From positions 2,666,001 through 2,730,000 of the forward strand of contig NZ_JADBGF010000001.1 in assembly GCF_014873495.1 (NCBI RefSeq): 64,000 nucleotides of DNA. Reading direction: 5' to 3'. Shown in pieces: positions 1-11,855 of this stretch. The notes under the pieces are model-generated. The model was not told the DNA's origin. It searched no databases and worked only from the letters and a program-made list of their open reading frames with translations. Position 1 is the stretch's first letter; each line of letters opens with the position of its first letter. A program made the position numbers and the translations under genes. Source of the stretch: Streptomyces stelliscabiei (GTDB lineage: Bacteria; Actinomycetota; Actinomycetes; Streptomycetales; Streptomycetaceae).

Positions 1-890
1 GGGGCGGCCCCTTCCATGTCGCGCTGCGCGCCGCGATCGCCGCCCGCGGCCTGCCGCTGCAGCGCGTGCAGCACCACCTCTCGCGCTACGGGGTCAAGGT
101 CGGTGTCACCAGTCTCAGCTACTGGCAGCAGGGCGCCCGGCGCCCCCAGCGTCCCGAGTCGCTGCGGGCCGTGCGGGCCCTGGAGGAGATCCTCCAGCTC
201 CCGGACGAGTCCCTGATCCGGCTGCTCGCCCGGGCCGACGACCACCCCGGCCCGGAGCGCCCCGCCGGCCGCTCGTACCGCTCGGTCGTGGAGGCCTCCG
301 ACGTCCTGGAGCGCCTCCTCGGCGAACTGCGAGTGCCGCTCGACGGCGGTGTCCACACCGTCGGCCACCACGAGCGGGTCCGCGTCGGTGCGGGCCGGGA
401 GCTGCTGGGCCGCGAGTCCCAGCACATCGTGCGCGCCCACAAGGACGGCGTGGACCGCTATGTGGCCGTCCATCACGGCGACCCGGGCTGCGCGCCGGAG
501 CGAATGGCCGTCCGCGCCCTGGAGAACTGCCGCAGCGGCAGGGTGCGCTGGGACCGGGAGACCGGCGTCCTCGTCGCCGAACTCCTCTTCGACACCCGGC
601 TGCGCAGCGGTGACACGTACCTCTTCCGCTACGGCTTCGACGACGGCACGGCCGGTGTGTGCACCGAGTACGTCCGTGGCTTCCGATCCACGGGCGGCCA
701 GTACGCCCTCCAGGTCCGCTTCGACGAACGGGCCCTGCCCCTGCGCTGCCACCGCTTCAGCCAGCACTCCGCCGCGGCCCCCCGCAGCGGCCGGCAGATC
801 CTTCCTCTGAGCGGCCCGCACCGCTCGGTCCACCTCGTCGAACCACGGGTGCGGACGGGGGTCGTGGGCATCGGCTGGGACTGGGAGTGA
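1..890 (+). CDS. DNA-binding-like protein with N-terminal helix-turn-helix region, 5' end outside window
   Basis: The reading frame is open from the first bases of the window and stops at 890, so the true start lies upstream; about 295 residues are visible. The N-terminal part has the spacing of an XRE-type helix-turn-helix: LRAAIAARG, then SLSYWQQGARRPQRP, followed by a leucine-rich helix. The remaining 220 residues match no family I can name; they contain short beta-rich stretches such as GDTYLFRYGFDD and end in GIGWDWE. It may be a regulator with its own sensing domain, but the function is unknown. The gene is followed after about 100 bases by an independently started sugar kinase gene on the same strand. 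Confidence 0.7.
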   Translation, partial: GGPFHVALRAAIAARGLPLQRVQHHLSRYGVKVGVTSLSYWQQGARRPQRPESLRAVRALEEILQLPDESLIRLLARADDHPGPERPAGRSYRSVVEASDVLERLLGELRVPLDGGVHTVGHHERVRVGAGRELLGRESQHIVRAHKDGVDRYVAVHHGDPGCAPERMAVRALENCRSGRVRWDRETGVLVAELLFDTRLRSGDTYLFRYGFDDGTAGVCTEYVRGFRSTGGQYALQVRFDERALPLRCHRFSQHSAAAPRSGRQILPLSGPHRSVHLVEPRVRTGVVGIGWDWE

Positions 891-992
891 CGGCCGGGAG
901 GCACGGGGCCCGCGCCAGGACGGCCGTCCGTCATGGTGCGCACGCCTTTGCGATACTTTCCGGCCGACAGTCCCCGAGAAAGGATCCGCCTC

Positions 993-1904
993 GTGATCGT
1001 CGTCGCCGGTGAAGCCCTGATCGACCTGGTCCCGCAGGGTGCGGGCGCGCTCGTGGATCTGCGGCCGGCACGCGGCGGCGGCCCCTACAACACGGCCGTG
1101 GCGCTCGGCCGTCTCGGCTCCCCCACCGCCTTCTGCTCGCGGGTGTCCCACGACGCCTACGGCGAGACCCTGCTGGACGGCCTGCGCGACGCGGGTGTGG
1201 AGGTGACGTCCGTGCAGCGCGGGCCCGAACCGACGACGCTCGCCCTGGCCTCGATCGGCGAGGACGGCTCCGCCCGGTACTCCTTCTACGTCGAGGGCAG
1301 CGCCGACCGCCTGTTCGAGACCCCCGACCGGCTGCCCCCGGGCACCCGGGCCGTCTCCTTCGGGACCTGCTCACTCGTCCTGGAACCCGGCGCGAGCGCT
1401 TACGAGAAGCTGCTCCACGCCACCGCCGCCCGGGGTGTGTTCACCGCCCTCGACCCCAACATCCGGACGGGGCTGATTCCCGACGCGGACGCCTACCGGG
1501 CCCGCTTTTGGAGCTGGCTGCCCTCGGTGTCGCTGCTCAAGCTCTCCGAGGAGGACGCGCGGTGGCTGGGCGGCACCCCGCGCCAGTGGCTGGACTCCGG
1601 GCCCGCCGCGGTCGTGGTCACCCGCGGCGGTGACGGCCTGACCGTCCACACCCGCGGCGGCGCGGAACACTCCGTACCCGGCGAGAAGGTCGACGTCGTG
1701 GACACCATCGGCGCCGGCGACACGGTCAACGCGGCCCTCCTCCACGGCCTGTCGGCACGGGACGCCCTCTCCGCCGGGGCCCTCGCCGCCCTCGGCGCCG
1801 ACGAGTGGATCCGCTTGCTCCGCTTCGCCGCCCGCGCGGCGGCGATCACCTGCTCCCGGGCGGGCGCCGAGCCGCCGTACGCGGCAGAGGTGGGCGAGGT
1901 CTAG
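993..1904 (+). CDS. PfkB-family carbohydrate kinase (fructokinase-like)
   Basis: This 303-residue cytoplasmic kinase would transfer phosphate from ATP to a sugar hydroxyl. The N-terminus reads VAGEALIDLVP and is followed by a glycine-rich GGGPYNTAVALGRLG, both typical of ribokinase/fructokinase enzymes. The second PfkB signature DTIGAGDT is at residues 237-244, with Asp243 the probable catalytic base. The GTG at 993 is preferred over an upstream in-frame ATG because GAGAAAGGA lies just ahead of it and homologues begin at this point. The sugar cannot be read from the sequence; the fructokinase guess rests on the overall resemblance of the N-terminal motif. The gene appears monocistronic. Confidence 0.88.
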   Translation: MIVVAGEALIDLVPQGAGALVDLRPARGGGPYNTAVALGRLGSPTAFCSRVSHDAYGETLLDGLRDAGVEVTSVQRGPEPTTLALASIGEDGSARYSFYVEGSADRLFETPDRLPPGTRAVSFGTCSLVLEPGASAYEKLLHATAARGVFTALDPNIRTGLIPDADAYRARFWSWLPSVSLLKLSEEDARWLGGTPRQWLDSGPAAVVVTRGGDGLTVHTRGGAEHSVPGEKVDVVDTIGAGDTVNAALLHGLSARDALSAGALAALGADEWIRLLRFAARAAAITCSRAGAEPPYAAEVGEV

Positions 1905-2003
1905 GACCCTTCGCGCGAGGTGTCCTGTCCGGGCCGGTCGGCGTTTTCGCCCTCGGCGCCGTCGGTGCCCACGGTTCCTGCGGGCCCTGGAATGTTCGCC
2001 TGG

Positions 2004-2858
2004 TCAGCCGCCGACCGTGCGCAGCGCGCCCGGCTCACGGCTGGCGAGGAGGTCGAGGGCGGTGGCCGTGGCCTTGTCGGCCGGAAGGTGGACCATGAGG
2101 CGCTGCCCGTCGTCCGGCAGCGCGAGCGTCTCGTACGCCAGGCGCAGCCGTCCCGCCTGCGGATGCTCGACGAGATCCGTGCCGTTGCGCATCGGCATCG
2201 CCGGCACTCCCTTCAGCCGCAGGGTGAATCTGGCTCCCGCGGTGACCGTCAACTCGTCGGTCAGGGCGGCGACATACGGGTCGTGGGGCGGGGCCTCGTG
2301 GCGCAGATGGGCGACCTGTTCGTCGGCGAGCCGCTCCCAGCCCGGATACACCGTGCGGGCCCGCTCGTCGGTGAACAGATACCGCGTGACGTTGGGCGGG
2401 TCGCCGTCGAGCAGACCGAGCGGGCGGGCGAAGCGCTCGTAGCCGGAGGTGTGGGCCACGATGTCGCCGAGCCAGTTGAGGAGCACGGCCGGGGTGGGCT
2501 CCAGCCGGTCGAGGAGGGCTCGGACGGTGGGGCGCACGGTCCGGGCCGGCGGAGCGGCCGGCGGGCGGACCGTCCTGTCGCCGCCGCTCTCCCCGGCCAG
2601 TCGGCGCAGCAGGACCCGATCCGGCACGGGCAGACACAGCGCGTCCGCGAGGGCGCCGAGCACGTGAGAGGTGGGGGTGTGGTCGCGGCCCTGTTCCAGC
2701 CGGGTGAGGTACTCGACGCTGATCCCGGCGAGGGTGGCCAGCTCGGCGCGGCGCAGCCCGGGTGCGTGGCGGCGGGAACCGGTGGGCAGTCCCGCCTCGG
2801 TCGGGGTCATGGCCTCGCGGCGGCTGCGCAGGAAGGCGGCCAACTCGTTGTCGCTCAC
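2004..2858 (-). CDS. XRE-family regulator with MmyB-like ligand-binding domain
   Basis: A 284-residue transcription regulator. Residues 1-80 form an XRE helix-turn-helix (FLRSRREAMTP, then LRRAELATLAGISVEYLTRLE and a terminal helix). The C-terminal two thirds match the MmyB-like domain, with LLNWLGDIVAHTSGYERFARP and RYLFTDERARTVYPGWE as hallmark stretches; this PAS-like fold is thought to bind a fatty acid or other small ligand. The gene is divergent from the YceI-like gene with about 100 bases between the starts, so control of that neighbour and of itself is likely but is inference. Such pairs in Streptomyces often govern a single nearby enzyme. Confidence 0.88.
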   Translation of the reverse strand: MSDNELAAFLRSRREAMTPTEAGLPTGSRRHAPGLRRAELATLAGISVEYLTRLEQGRDHTPTSHVLGALADALCLPVPDRVLLRRLAGESGGDRTVRPPAAPPARTVRPTVRALLDRLEPTPAVLLNWLGDIVAHTSGYERFARPLGLLDGDPPNVTRYLFTDERARTVYPGWERLADEQVAHLRHEAPPHDPYVAALTDELTVTAGARFTLRLKGVPAMPMRNGTDLVEHPQAGRLRLAYETLALPDDGQRLMVHLPADKATATALDLLASREPGALRTVGG

Positions 2859-2959
2859 CCGTCGAACGTACAGGGTGCGCCGCTGCCGAGGGGTGCCCTC
2901 GCCTCACCACCCCCGGCCGGGCCCGCCCGCTCGGGTGCGAAACGGCGGATGGTGGAGGC

Positions 2960-3532
2960 ATGACGCATGACGACGCTCCGCGCCGGCCCACCGCCGGCGC
3001 TCTGCCCCTGTCCCCCGGCGACTGGGAACTCGACCCGCTCCACTCGGCCGTGCGCTTCACGGTCCGGCACCTCGGGATCGCCAAGGTGCAAGGCCGGTTC
3101 GAGCGGTTCACGGCCGAGCTGCACATCGGCGTGACGGCCGGCGACGTGCGGGTGGGCGCGGAGATCGCCCTCACTTCCCTCGACACCGGGAACGCCGACC
3201 GTGACACGCGCACACGCTCGGCCGAGCTGCTCGATGTCGAGAGGCGTCCGACGATGACCTTCCGCTCGACGGGAGTGCGCGGGGCGGGCGAGAGGTGGTC
3301 GATGGAGGGGGCCCTGACCATCGGGGACGTGACCCGTCCGGTGAGGCTCGCCGTCCGGTTCGGCGGGCTCGTGGACTCACCCGGCGACGGGCGCAGGCGC
3401 GCCGGGTTCGAGGCGACGGGTGAGATCCGGCGCGGCGACTACGGGCTGGACTTCGGGGCCGGGCTTCTCGGTGATGTTGTCAAGGTGCGACTGGACATGC
3501 GGTTCGTCGAGCCCGAGGTGCGGGAGGGCTGA
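2960..3532 (+). CDS. YceI-family protein
   Basis: A 190-residue protein of the YceI family, whose beta-barrel binds polyisoprenoid or similar lipophilic molecules. The diagnostic opening is present: WELDPLHSAVRFTVRHLG, then GRFERF, followed later by LTSLDTGNADRDTRTRS and RPTMTFRSTGV. No signal peptide is visible, so it is probably cytoplasmic, unlike the periplasmic E. coli protein. The start at 2960 has GGTGGAGG immediately upstream; a longer frame exists upstream but lacks family similarity. It is divergent from the MmyB-type XRE regulator. A strong hairpin at 3569-3603 ends the transcript. Confidence 0.9.
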   Translation: MTHDDAPRRPTAGALPLSPGDWELDPLHSAVRFTVRHLGIAKVQGRFERFTAELHIGVTAGDVRVGAEIALTSLDTGNADRDTRTRSAELLDVERRPTMTFRSTGVRGAGERWSMEGALTIGDVTRPVRLAVRFGGLVDSPGDGRRRAGFEATGEIRRGDYGLDFGAGLLGDVVKVRLDMRFVEPEVREG

Positions 3533-3568
3533 CCGGCCACAGGGGCAGGGCGGTTGAGGGAAGAACGA

Positions 3569-3603
3569 GCGGTGGCCCGCGGGGAGTTCCCGCGGGCCAC
3601 CGC
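3569..3603. terminator. Bidirectional hairpin terminator between yceI-like gene and uvrA
   Basis: Perfect 15-bp inverted repeat (arms 3569-3583 and 3589-3603) with a 5-base loop, followed on the plus strand by ACTTTTC. It lies between two convergent genes and can serve both transcripts. Confidence 0.85.
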
Positions 3604-3652
3604 ACTTTTCCTGATTTCGGCGGACCTGTCGGTCAGGTGCCGCGATGCCGCC

Positions 3653-6763
<3,111 letters not shown>

Positions 6764-6985
6764 GCCGGTCCGCACCTTTCTTGAGTGAATGACAGGGGCC
6801 AGAGCCCCCGTCTTCACAGACTAGGGGGAGCCACTGACAACGCCGGTCCTGTTTCCCCGTTCCAGAACAATCCCGGGCCTTCCAGCATGCCCGACGCCGC
6901 ACCCGACCATATAGCACGCGCATTCGATTTACGGGCGTGGCCGGACTGCTTCACCCCAAGGTGTGGCGGGGATAGGGTCGGCGGC

Positions 6986-7672
6986 ATGATGGATCACGCA
7001 CGTGACCTGGCCTCTGTACGAGAAGCGACGGACCGGCTCCTCACCGCAGCCGCCGGACTGGACAACGCCGCTGTGGCCGACGCGTCACGGCTGCCCGGCT
7101 GGAGCCGGGGTCACGTCCTGGCTCATCTCGCCCGTAACGCGGACGCACTGGTGAACGTGCTCGAAGGGCGCCCCATGTACGGCTCCGAGGAAGCGCGGGA
7201 CCTCGACATCGGGCGGGACGCGCCGCGGCCTCTGCAGGCGCAGCTCGCCGACGTGCGCGACAGCGCGGACCGGTTCCAGGACGCCGCCGCGCTCCTCGCG
7301 GACTGGGCCCGCACGGTCGAGCTGCGCAACGGGGTCACGGACTCCGTGTCCCGGTTGCCCTTCCGGCGCTGGATCGAGGTGGAGCTCCATCATGTGGACC
7401 TCGGCATCGGGTACGAGCTGGAGGATCTTCCGCGTGAGTTCGTGGAGCGGGAGATCGGCTTCCTCGTCGACCGCTTCACCGGGCATCCCGACGTGCCGCA
7501 CACCCGTCTGACGGACGGCACGCACGCGTGGACCACCGGTAGCGCCGCTTCCGGATCCGAAGTGACGGTGACCGGCACCGCGCCGGCCCTCCTCGGCTGG
7601 CTCGCGGGCCGCCGCGACGGCACCGCGCTGCACGTCGAAGGAGGGGCTCTACCGCCGCTGCCCCCGCTATAG
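6986..7672 (+). CDS. Maleylpyruvate isomerase-family mycothiol-dependent protein
   Basis: A 228-residue protein of the DinB-like, mycothiol-dependent maleylpyruvate isomerase family found in actinobacteria, which use mycothiol where other bacteria use glutathione. The N-terminal four-helix region contains RLPGWSRGHVLAHLARNADAL, whose histidine is one metal ligand; EVELHHVDLGIGY supplies others. The C-terminal part (EVTVTGTAPALLGWLAGR) resembles the companion C-terminal domain of these proteins. The start at 6986 (two adjacent ATG codons) is set by family similarity. A metallo-beta-lactamase-fold gene starts only 9 bases after the stop, so the two form an operon. The substrate is unknown. Confidence 0.88.
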   Translation: MMDHARDLASVREATDRLLTAAAGLDNAAVADASRLPGWSRGHVLAHLARNADALVNVLEGRPMYGSEEARDLDIGRDAPRPLQAQLADVRDSADRFQDAAALLADWARTVELRNGVTDSVSRLPFRRWIEVELHHVDLGIGYELEDLPREFVEREIGFLVDRFTGHPDVPHTRLTDGTHAWTTGSAASGSEVTVTGTAPALLGWLAGRRDGTALHVEGGALPPLPPL

Positions 7673-7681
7673 GCTGCCACC

Positions 7682-8335
7682 ATGACGTACAGCGGAGCGG
7701 TGAAGGTCGGCGGTCCTGCGGATGTGCACGAGCTGCGGGACCTGATGATCTCCAAGGTCGCCGTCGGTCCGATGGACAACAACGCGTACCTGCTGCGCTG
7801 CCGGGCCACCGACGAGCAGCTGCTGATCGACGCCGCCAACGACGCCGGAACCCTGCTCACCCTGATCGGGGACGACGGGATCGCCTCGGTCGTCACGACG
7901 CATCGGCACGGGGACCACTGGCAGGCGCTCGCCGAGGTCGTGGCGGCCACCGGCGCCCGTACGTTCGCGGGCCGGGACGACGCCGAGGGCATCCCGGTGG
8001 CGACCGACGTACCCGTCGGCGACGGCGACACGATCCGGGTCGGGCGCGTGGAGCTGACCGCACGCCACCTGGTGGGCCACACGCCGGGTTCGATCGCCCT
8101 GGTCTACGACGACCCGCACGGGCATCCGCACGTCTTCACCGGGGACTGCCTCTTCCCGGGCGGGCCCGGCAGGACGACGAACCCGGTGGAGTTCACGAGC
8201 CTGATGGACGGGCTGGAGGAGAAGGTGTTCGGCCCCCTGCCTGACGAGACGTGGATCTATCCGGGCCACGGGAACGACACGACGCTCGGGACCGAGCGGC
8301 CGCGACTGGCGGAGTGGAGAGCCCGCGGCTGGTGA
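7682..8335 (+). CDS. MBL-fold metallo-hydrolase
   Basis: A 217-residue metallo-beta-lactamase-fold hydrolase of the glyoxalase-II-like type. The zinc signature THRHGDHW is at residues 73-80 (H74, H76, D78, H79); further ligands are in HLVGHTPGS, TGDCLFPGG and YPGHGND. The N-terminus VAVGPMDNNAYLLRC is also typical. It follows the mycothiol-dependent gene by 9 bases, and the pairing suggests hydrolysis of a mycothiol thioester, though that is inference from context. No membrane or signal segment is visible. Confidence 0.92.
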   Translation: MTYSGAVKVGGPADVHELRDLMISKVAVGPMDNNAYLLRCRATDEQLLIDAANDAGTLLTLIGDDGIASVVTTHRHGDHWQALAEVVAATGARTFAGRDDAEGIPVATDVPVGDGDTIRVGRVELTARHLVGHTPGSIALVYDDPHGHPHVFTGDCLFPGGPGRTTNPVEFTSLMDGLEEKVFGPLPDETWIYPGHGNDTTLGTERPRLAEWRARGW

Positions 8336-8490
8336 TCAGCTGATCCGACCGGGGCCGCCCGGAGACGGATCGCCGGCTGCCGAGCGGACCGGTGCGGCGG
8401 TCCGGGCGGTCCGGGCTCCACGAGCGCGGACCGGTGGCCGCTGCGCGGCTTCCCCTCACGCGGTCAAAGGACGCACCCGGTCCAGTCACT

Positions 8491-9060
8491 TCACGGAGTG
8501 TCGGCGGCCGCACGCTGCCGGAGTCGACGCAGCGCCATGTCCCCCCACGCGAGGTTCTCCCGCTCGAACGCCATCCCCCGCAGCAGCGTGAGGTACGGAC
8601 CGATGCGCTCGGCCTCGGTGAAGTAAGCCTCCTCCGAGCGCCCGTCGAGCAGACGCCGGCGCATTTTTTCGTAGCGGGCCAGCTTGGCCGTGGCCCATTC
8701 CATGCGCTCGGCGACAGCCGCCCGCACCGCCTCGACGTCCCCCGCGTCCGCGCACTGCACCTTGACCAGCAACTCGTCCCGGATGACCACGGGCCGGCTC
8801 GGCGACGCTGCCGTGTAGGCGCGCACAGCCTGCCGCCCCGCTTCCGTCAGCGAGAAAAGTCGTTTGTTGGGGCGACGCTCCTGCTCGACGACCCGGGCCG
8901 CGATCAGCCCCTCGGCCTCCATGCGCTCCAGCTCTCTGTAGAGCTGCTGAGGTGTCGACATCCAGAAGTTGGCGACCGTCGCGTCGAACCCCTTCGCGAG
9001 GTCATAACCGGACGCCTCGCCCTCCAACAGTGCGGCCATCACCGCGTTCCGCAATGCCAT
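8491..9060 (-). CDS. PadR-family transcriptional regulator
   Basis: A 189-residue repressor-type protein. Residues 1-90 form the PadR winged helix (LRNAVMAALLEGEASGYDLAK, then STPQQLYRELERMEAEGLI and the wing with KRLFSLTEAGRQAV). The C-terminal helical part (Vir_C-like) would dimerise through long helices. It is divergent from an NTF2-like gene, with 135 bases between the starts containing an A/T-rich inverted repeat right next to its own start. Autoregulation and control of the divergent gene are the likely roles; the ligand is unknown. Confidence 0.9.
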   Translation of the reverse strand: MALRNAVMAALLEGEASGYDLAKGFDATVANFWMSTPQQLYRELERMEAEGLIAARVVEQERRPNKRLFSLTEAGRQAVRAYTAASPSRPVVIRDELLVKVQCADAGDVEAVRAAVAERMEWATAKLARYEKMRRRLLDGRSEEAYFTEAERIGPYLTLLRGMAFERENLAWGDMALRRLRQRAAADTP

Positions 9061-9065
9061 TGACC

Positions 9066-9099
9066 CAATTTACCAGAAACGCGACTAGCCAATAAATTG
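9066..9099. promoter_or_regulatory. Candidate PadR operator (CAATTTA / TAAATTG inverted repeat)
   Basis: Exact 7-bp arms CAATTTA (9066-9072) and TAAATTG (9093-9099) separated by 20 bases, just upstream of the PadR start and unusually A/T-rich for this genome. A TTGAC-like element follows further along for the divergent gene. Confidence 0.4.
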
Positions 9100-9195
9100 A
9101 GCATGCCCTTACACAGCCATCCTGGACAGGACCACCCACAGCCTCTAGCCTCGCCGCTATCTATTCAACTTGTTGACTATGACAGGTGAGGTCTC

Positions 9196-9588
9196 ATGCA
9201 TCCCTTCCGCAAGGCCGTCGAGGCCCGCGACATGGACGCCGTGGCAGCCCTGCTGGCGGACGACGTCGTCTTCACCAGCCCGGTCGCCTTCACGCCGTAC
9301 CCCGGCAAGGCGGTGACCGCCGCGATCCTGCGCCATGTGATCCAGGTCTTCGAGGACTTCACCTACGTCCGCGAGATCGCCAACCCCGACGGCCGCGACC
9401 ACGCCTTCGTCTTCACCGCCAACGTCGGCGGCAAGAAGCTCCAGGGCTGCGACTTCCTGCACTTCGACGAGCACGGAAAGATCGACGACTTCACGGTGAT
9501 GGTGCGCCCGCTGTCGGCTGCGAAGGCGCTGTCCGAGGCGATGGGCGCCCGGTTCGACGAGATCGCCCGCGAGGCGGCCGCGCAGTGA
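9196..9588 (+). CDS. NTF2-like (SnoaL-type) protein
   Basis: A 130-residue single-domain protein of the nuclear transport factor 2 superfamily, an alpha+beta cone fold used by many small isomerases, hydrolases and binding proteins. The pattern FRKAVEARDMDAVAALLADDVVF followed by IREI-like beta strands and GCDFLHFDEHGKIDDFTVM is typical. Its divergence from the PadR gene suggests that regulator controls it. No catalytic residues can be assigned with confidence, so the reaction is unknown. GTGAGG lies just upstream of the ATG. Confidence 0.85.
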   Translation: MHPFRKAVEARDMDAVAALLADDVVFTSPVAFTPYPGKAVTAAILRHVIQVFEDFTYVREIANPDGRDHAFVFTANVGGKKLQGCDFLHFDEHGKIDDFTVMVRPLSAAKALSEAMGARFDEIAREAAAQ

Positions 9589-10023
9589 CCACGACGCCCG
9601 ACTTCGGCGTCCGTGTGGGCAACACCCGGAAGGACCCGTAGGCGTTCGCCCGTCTGCTCCACGGCCCGGAGCGCCCGCACCCGTCGGGGTGGCGCACACG
9701 GGGACGATGAACTCTCCTGCGCCGTAAGGAAGTTGGTGAGGCATCCGACAGGGGGCGTGGAGTCGCCCGCACGCGCCCCGTGTGAATCGAACACACATGC
9801 CGACGCCCCACGCGCGCTCCCGGCGTACGCCGTGGCGTAGTCCACTGGAAGCAGGTCCGCACGGGATGACGGCTCCCGCGCGGATGGGCCGCCGGCCACC
9901 CATCCCCGCCCTCGGTCGGCGGCCCCGCCCAGCGTTCACAGGAATGCAACGCACGTTCCCAGAATGCGGACAGTTACCCATGTGACCTCGACAAACAGGA
10001 CGTCGCGCTGTCAATCTCACGCC
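9589..10023. other. Gene-free stretch upstream of the amino-acid importer
   Basis: 435 bases between the NTF2-like gene and the binding-protein gene. It carries the promoter region of the importer and the small inverted repeat at 9780-9796. Short open frames are present (for example one of 67 codons at 9782-9985) but none has a convincing ribosome binding site or recognisable protein. No terminator-like hairpin was seen. Confidence 0.5.
9780..9796. promoter_or_regulatory. Small inverted repeat, possible operator
   Basis: GTGTG and CACAC arms with a 7-base centre, about 230 bases upstream of the importer operon. The arms are short and the assignment is weak. Confidence 0.25.
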
Positions 10024-10923
10024 ATGCGTCCTGTCCTGCGAGCCGCGCGCTCCCCGCGCCGTGCCGTCTCCGCCGCCATAGCCGCCCTGCTCGCCACCGT
10101 CGCGGTGGGCTGCGCCCCGCAGCCGGAGGAGGATGCCTCCGGCTCGGCCTCCGCCTCGGCGGCCGGGGCGTCCTGCGCCAAGGGCGGGTTGGACACGAAG
10201 ACCTCCGGCAAACTGACCGTCGCCACCGACGAACCGGCCTACGAACCCTGGTTCACGAACGACGACCCGAGGAACGGCAAGGGCTTCGAGTCGGCGGTCG
10301 CGTACGCCGTGGCCGAGCAGCTCGGCTACGCGAAGGCGGACGTCGTCTGGCAGAGCGTGCCCTTCAACAAGGCGTTCGCGCCGGGGGCGAAGACCTTCGA
10401 CTTCGACATCAACCAGGTCTCGATCAGCGACGAGCGCAGGAAGGCCGTGGACTTCTCGTCGGGGTACTACGACGTGCGCCAGGCCGTCGTCGCGCTGAAG
10501 GGCTCCGCGGCCGCGAAGGCCACGAGCATCGCGGACCTCAGGAAGCTGCACCTGGGCGCCCAGGTCGGCACCACCAGCCTCAACTACATCGACGACGTGG
10601 TGAACCCGGCCCGGGACGCCGCCGCGTACGCGAAGAACGACCAGGCCAAGTCCGCGCTGAAGAACGGCCAGATCGACGCCATCGTGGTCGACCTGCCGAC
10701 CGCGTTCTACATCACGGCGGCCGAGGTGACGGACGCGAAGATCGTCGGCCAGTTCGAGAACCAGGGTGGCGCCCCCGAGCAGTTCGGGCTCGTCCTCGAC
10801 AAGGGCAGCGCCCTCACGTCCTGCGTGACGTCCGCCGTGGACGCGCTGCGCGAGGACGGCACGCTGGCGAAGATCGAGCGGCAGTGGCTGTCCGAAGCCG
10901 TCGACGCCCCGGTGCTCAAGTGA
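10024..10923 (+). CDS. Amino-acid ABC transporter substrate-binding lipoprotein
   Basis: A 299-residue extracellular solute-binding protein of family 3 (polar amino acids). The start at 10024 gives a positively charged, hydrophobic signal peptide ending in VAVGC, a lipobox-like site whose cysteine would be lipidated and anchor the protein outside the membrane; a Ser/Ala-rich linker follows. The mature part contains GKLTVATDEPAYEPW, FDFDINQVSISDERRKAVDFS and VGTTSLNYI, all family-3 features. It is the first gene of a three-gene importer operon; its TGA overlaps the GTG of the permease. The substrate is not determinable beyond a polar amino acid. Confidence 0.93.
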   Translation: MRPVLRAARSPRRAVSAAIAALLATVAVGCAPQPEEDASGSASASAAGASCAKGGLDTKTSGKLTVATDEPAYEPWFTNDDPRNGKGFESAVAYAVAEQLGYAKADVVWQSVPFNKAFAPGAKTFDFDINQVSISDERRKAVDFSSGYYDVRQAVVALKGSAAAKATSIADLRKLHLGAQVGTTSLNYIDDVVNPARDAAAYAKNDQAKSALKNGQIDAIVVDLPTAFYITAAEVTDAKIVGQFENQGGAPEQFGLVLDKGSALTSCVTSAVDALREDGTLAKIERQWLSEAVDAPVLK

Positions 10924-11855
10924 CGGTCGTCAAGCAGGAGTCCGGGCAGGGGGACGCCGACGACGACGGCATGCCCGGCGGGGACGACGGCATGCCCGGC
11001 GGGGACGACGGCTACGTCCCCTCACCACGACGACTCGACCGGGAGCGCTACAGGCGCGACCGGGCCCGCCGCGCCACCGGCGTAGCCGCCCTGTCGACCC
11101 TGGCCACGGCCGTCGTCCTCTATCTGGTCGTGGTCAACGCTCCCGGCTGGCCGCGCACGAAGGAGACGTTCTTCAGCGCCGAGTACGCCCGCGAGGCGTT
11201 CCCGAAGGTGCTCGAAGGGCTGTGGCTCAACGTTCGGCTGCTGCTGGTCTGCGGCGTCGCCGTCCTGGTCCTCGGCATGCTGATCGCCGTCGCCCGCACC
11301 CTGCGCGGCCCGGTGTTCTTCCCCCTGCGGGCGCTCGCCGCCGCGTACACCGACTTCTTCCGCGGTCTGCCGCTGATCATCAACCTGATGATCGTGGTGC
11401 TGGGCGTCCCGGCGCTCAGGCTCCAGGGCGTGACCGTCGATCCGGTGCTGCTCGGCGGCACCGCGCTGACGCTCACGTACTCGGCGTACGTCGCCGAGGT
11501 GTTCCGGGCCGGCATCGAGTCCGTGCACCCCTCACAGCGCGCGGCGGCCCGCTCGCTGGGGCTCACCAACCGGCAGGCACTGCGTCACGTGGTGCTCCCC
11601 CAGGCGGTACGCCGCCAGGTGCCGCCCCTCCTCAACGACCTGGTGTCGCTGCAGAAGGACACCGGGCTGGTCTCCATCGGCGGCGCGATCGACGCCGTAC
11701 GCGCCGCCGACATCATCGTGGGCCGCAGCCTCAACTACACGCCGTACATCGTCGCGGGACTGGTCTTCGTCGCCCTGACCATCCCCATGACCCGCTTCAC
11801 CGACTGGGTCACGGCCCGGATGGACCGGCAGCGGGCGCAGGGAGGGACGACATGA
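10920..11855 (+). CDS. Amino-acid ABC transporter permease
   Basis: A 311-residue inner-membrane permease of the HisM/GlnP type. After an acidic N-terminus there is a hydrophobic helix (VVLYLVVVNAPGW) and then the transporter core, with the EAA loop EVFRAGIESVHPSQRAAARS that docks on the ATPase. The GTG at 10920 overlaps the stop of the binding-protein gene (GTGA), indicating coupled translation. An unusual feature is a perfect 21-bp duplication near the 5' end that gives two DDGMPGG units in the cytoplasmic tail. The 3' end overlaps the ATG of the ATPase gene (ATGA). Confidence 0.93.
   Translation: MTVVKQESGQGDADDDGMPGGDDGMPGGDDGYVPSPRRLDRERYRRDRARRATGVAALSTLATAVVLYLVVVNAPGWPRTKETFFSAEYAREAFPKVLEGLWLNVRLLLVCGVAVLVLGMLIAVARTLRGPVFFPLRALAAAYTDFFRGLPLIINLMIVVLGVPALRLQGVTVDPVLLGGTALTLTYSAYVAEVFRAGIESVHPSQRAAARSLGLTNRQALRHVVLPQAVRRQVPPLLNDLVSLQKDTGLVSIGGAIDAVRAADIIVGRSLNYTPYIVAGLVFVALTIPMTRFTDWVTARMDRQRAQGGTT
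10962..11003 (+). repeat. 21-bp perfect tandem duplication in permease N-terminus
   Basis: Units 10962-10982 and 10983-11003 are identical and encode DDGMPGG twice. The duplication is in frame and adds seven residues to the cytoplasmic tail. Confidence 0.9.

Noticed and set aside
2035..3321. A long minus-strand frame (428 codons) across the XRE and YceI genes.
   Set aside because: It covers two well-supported genes in other frames and is R/P/S-rich without recognisable motifs.
9782..9985. A 67-codon leader-peptide-like frame upstream of the amino-acid importer.
   Set aside because: There is no ribosome site and no run of a single amino acid or attenuator hairpin to support a leader role.
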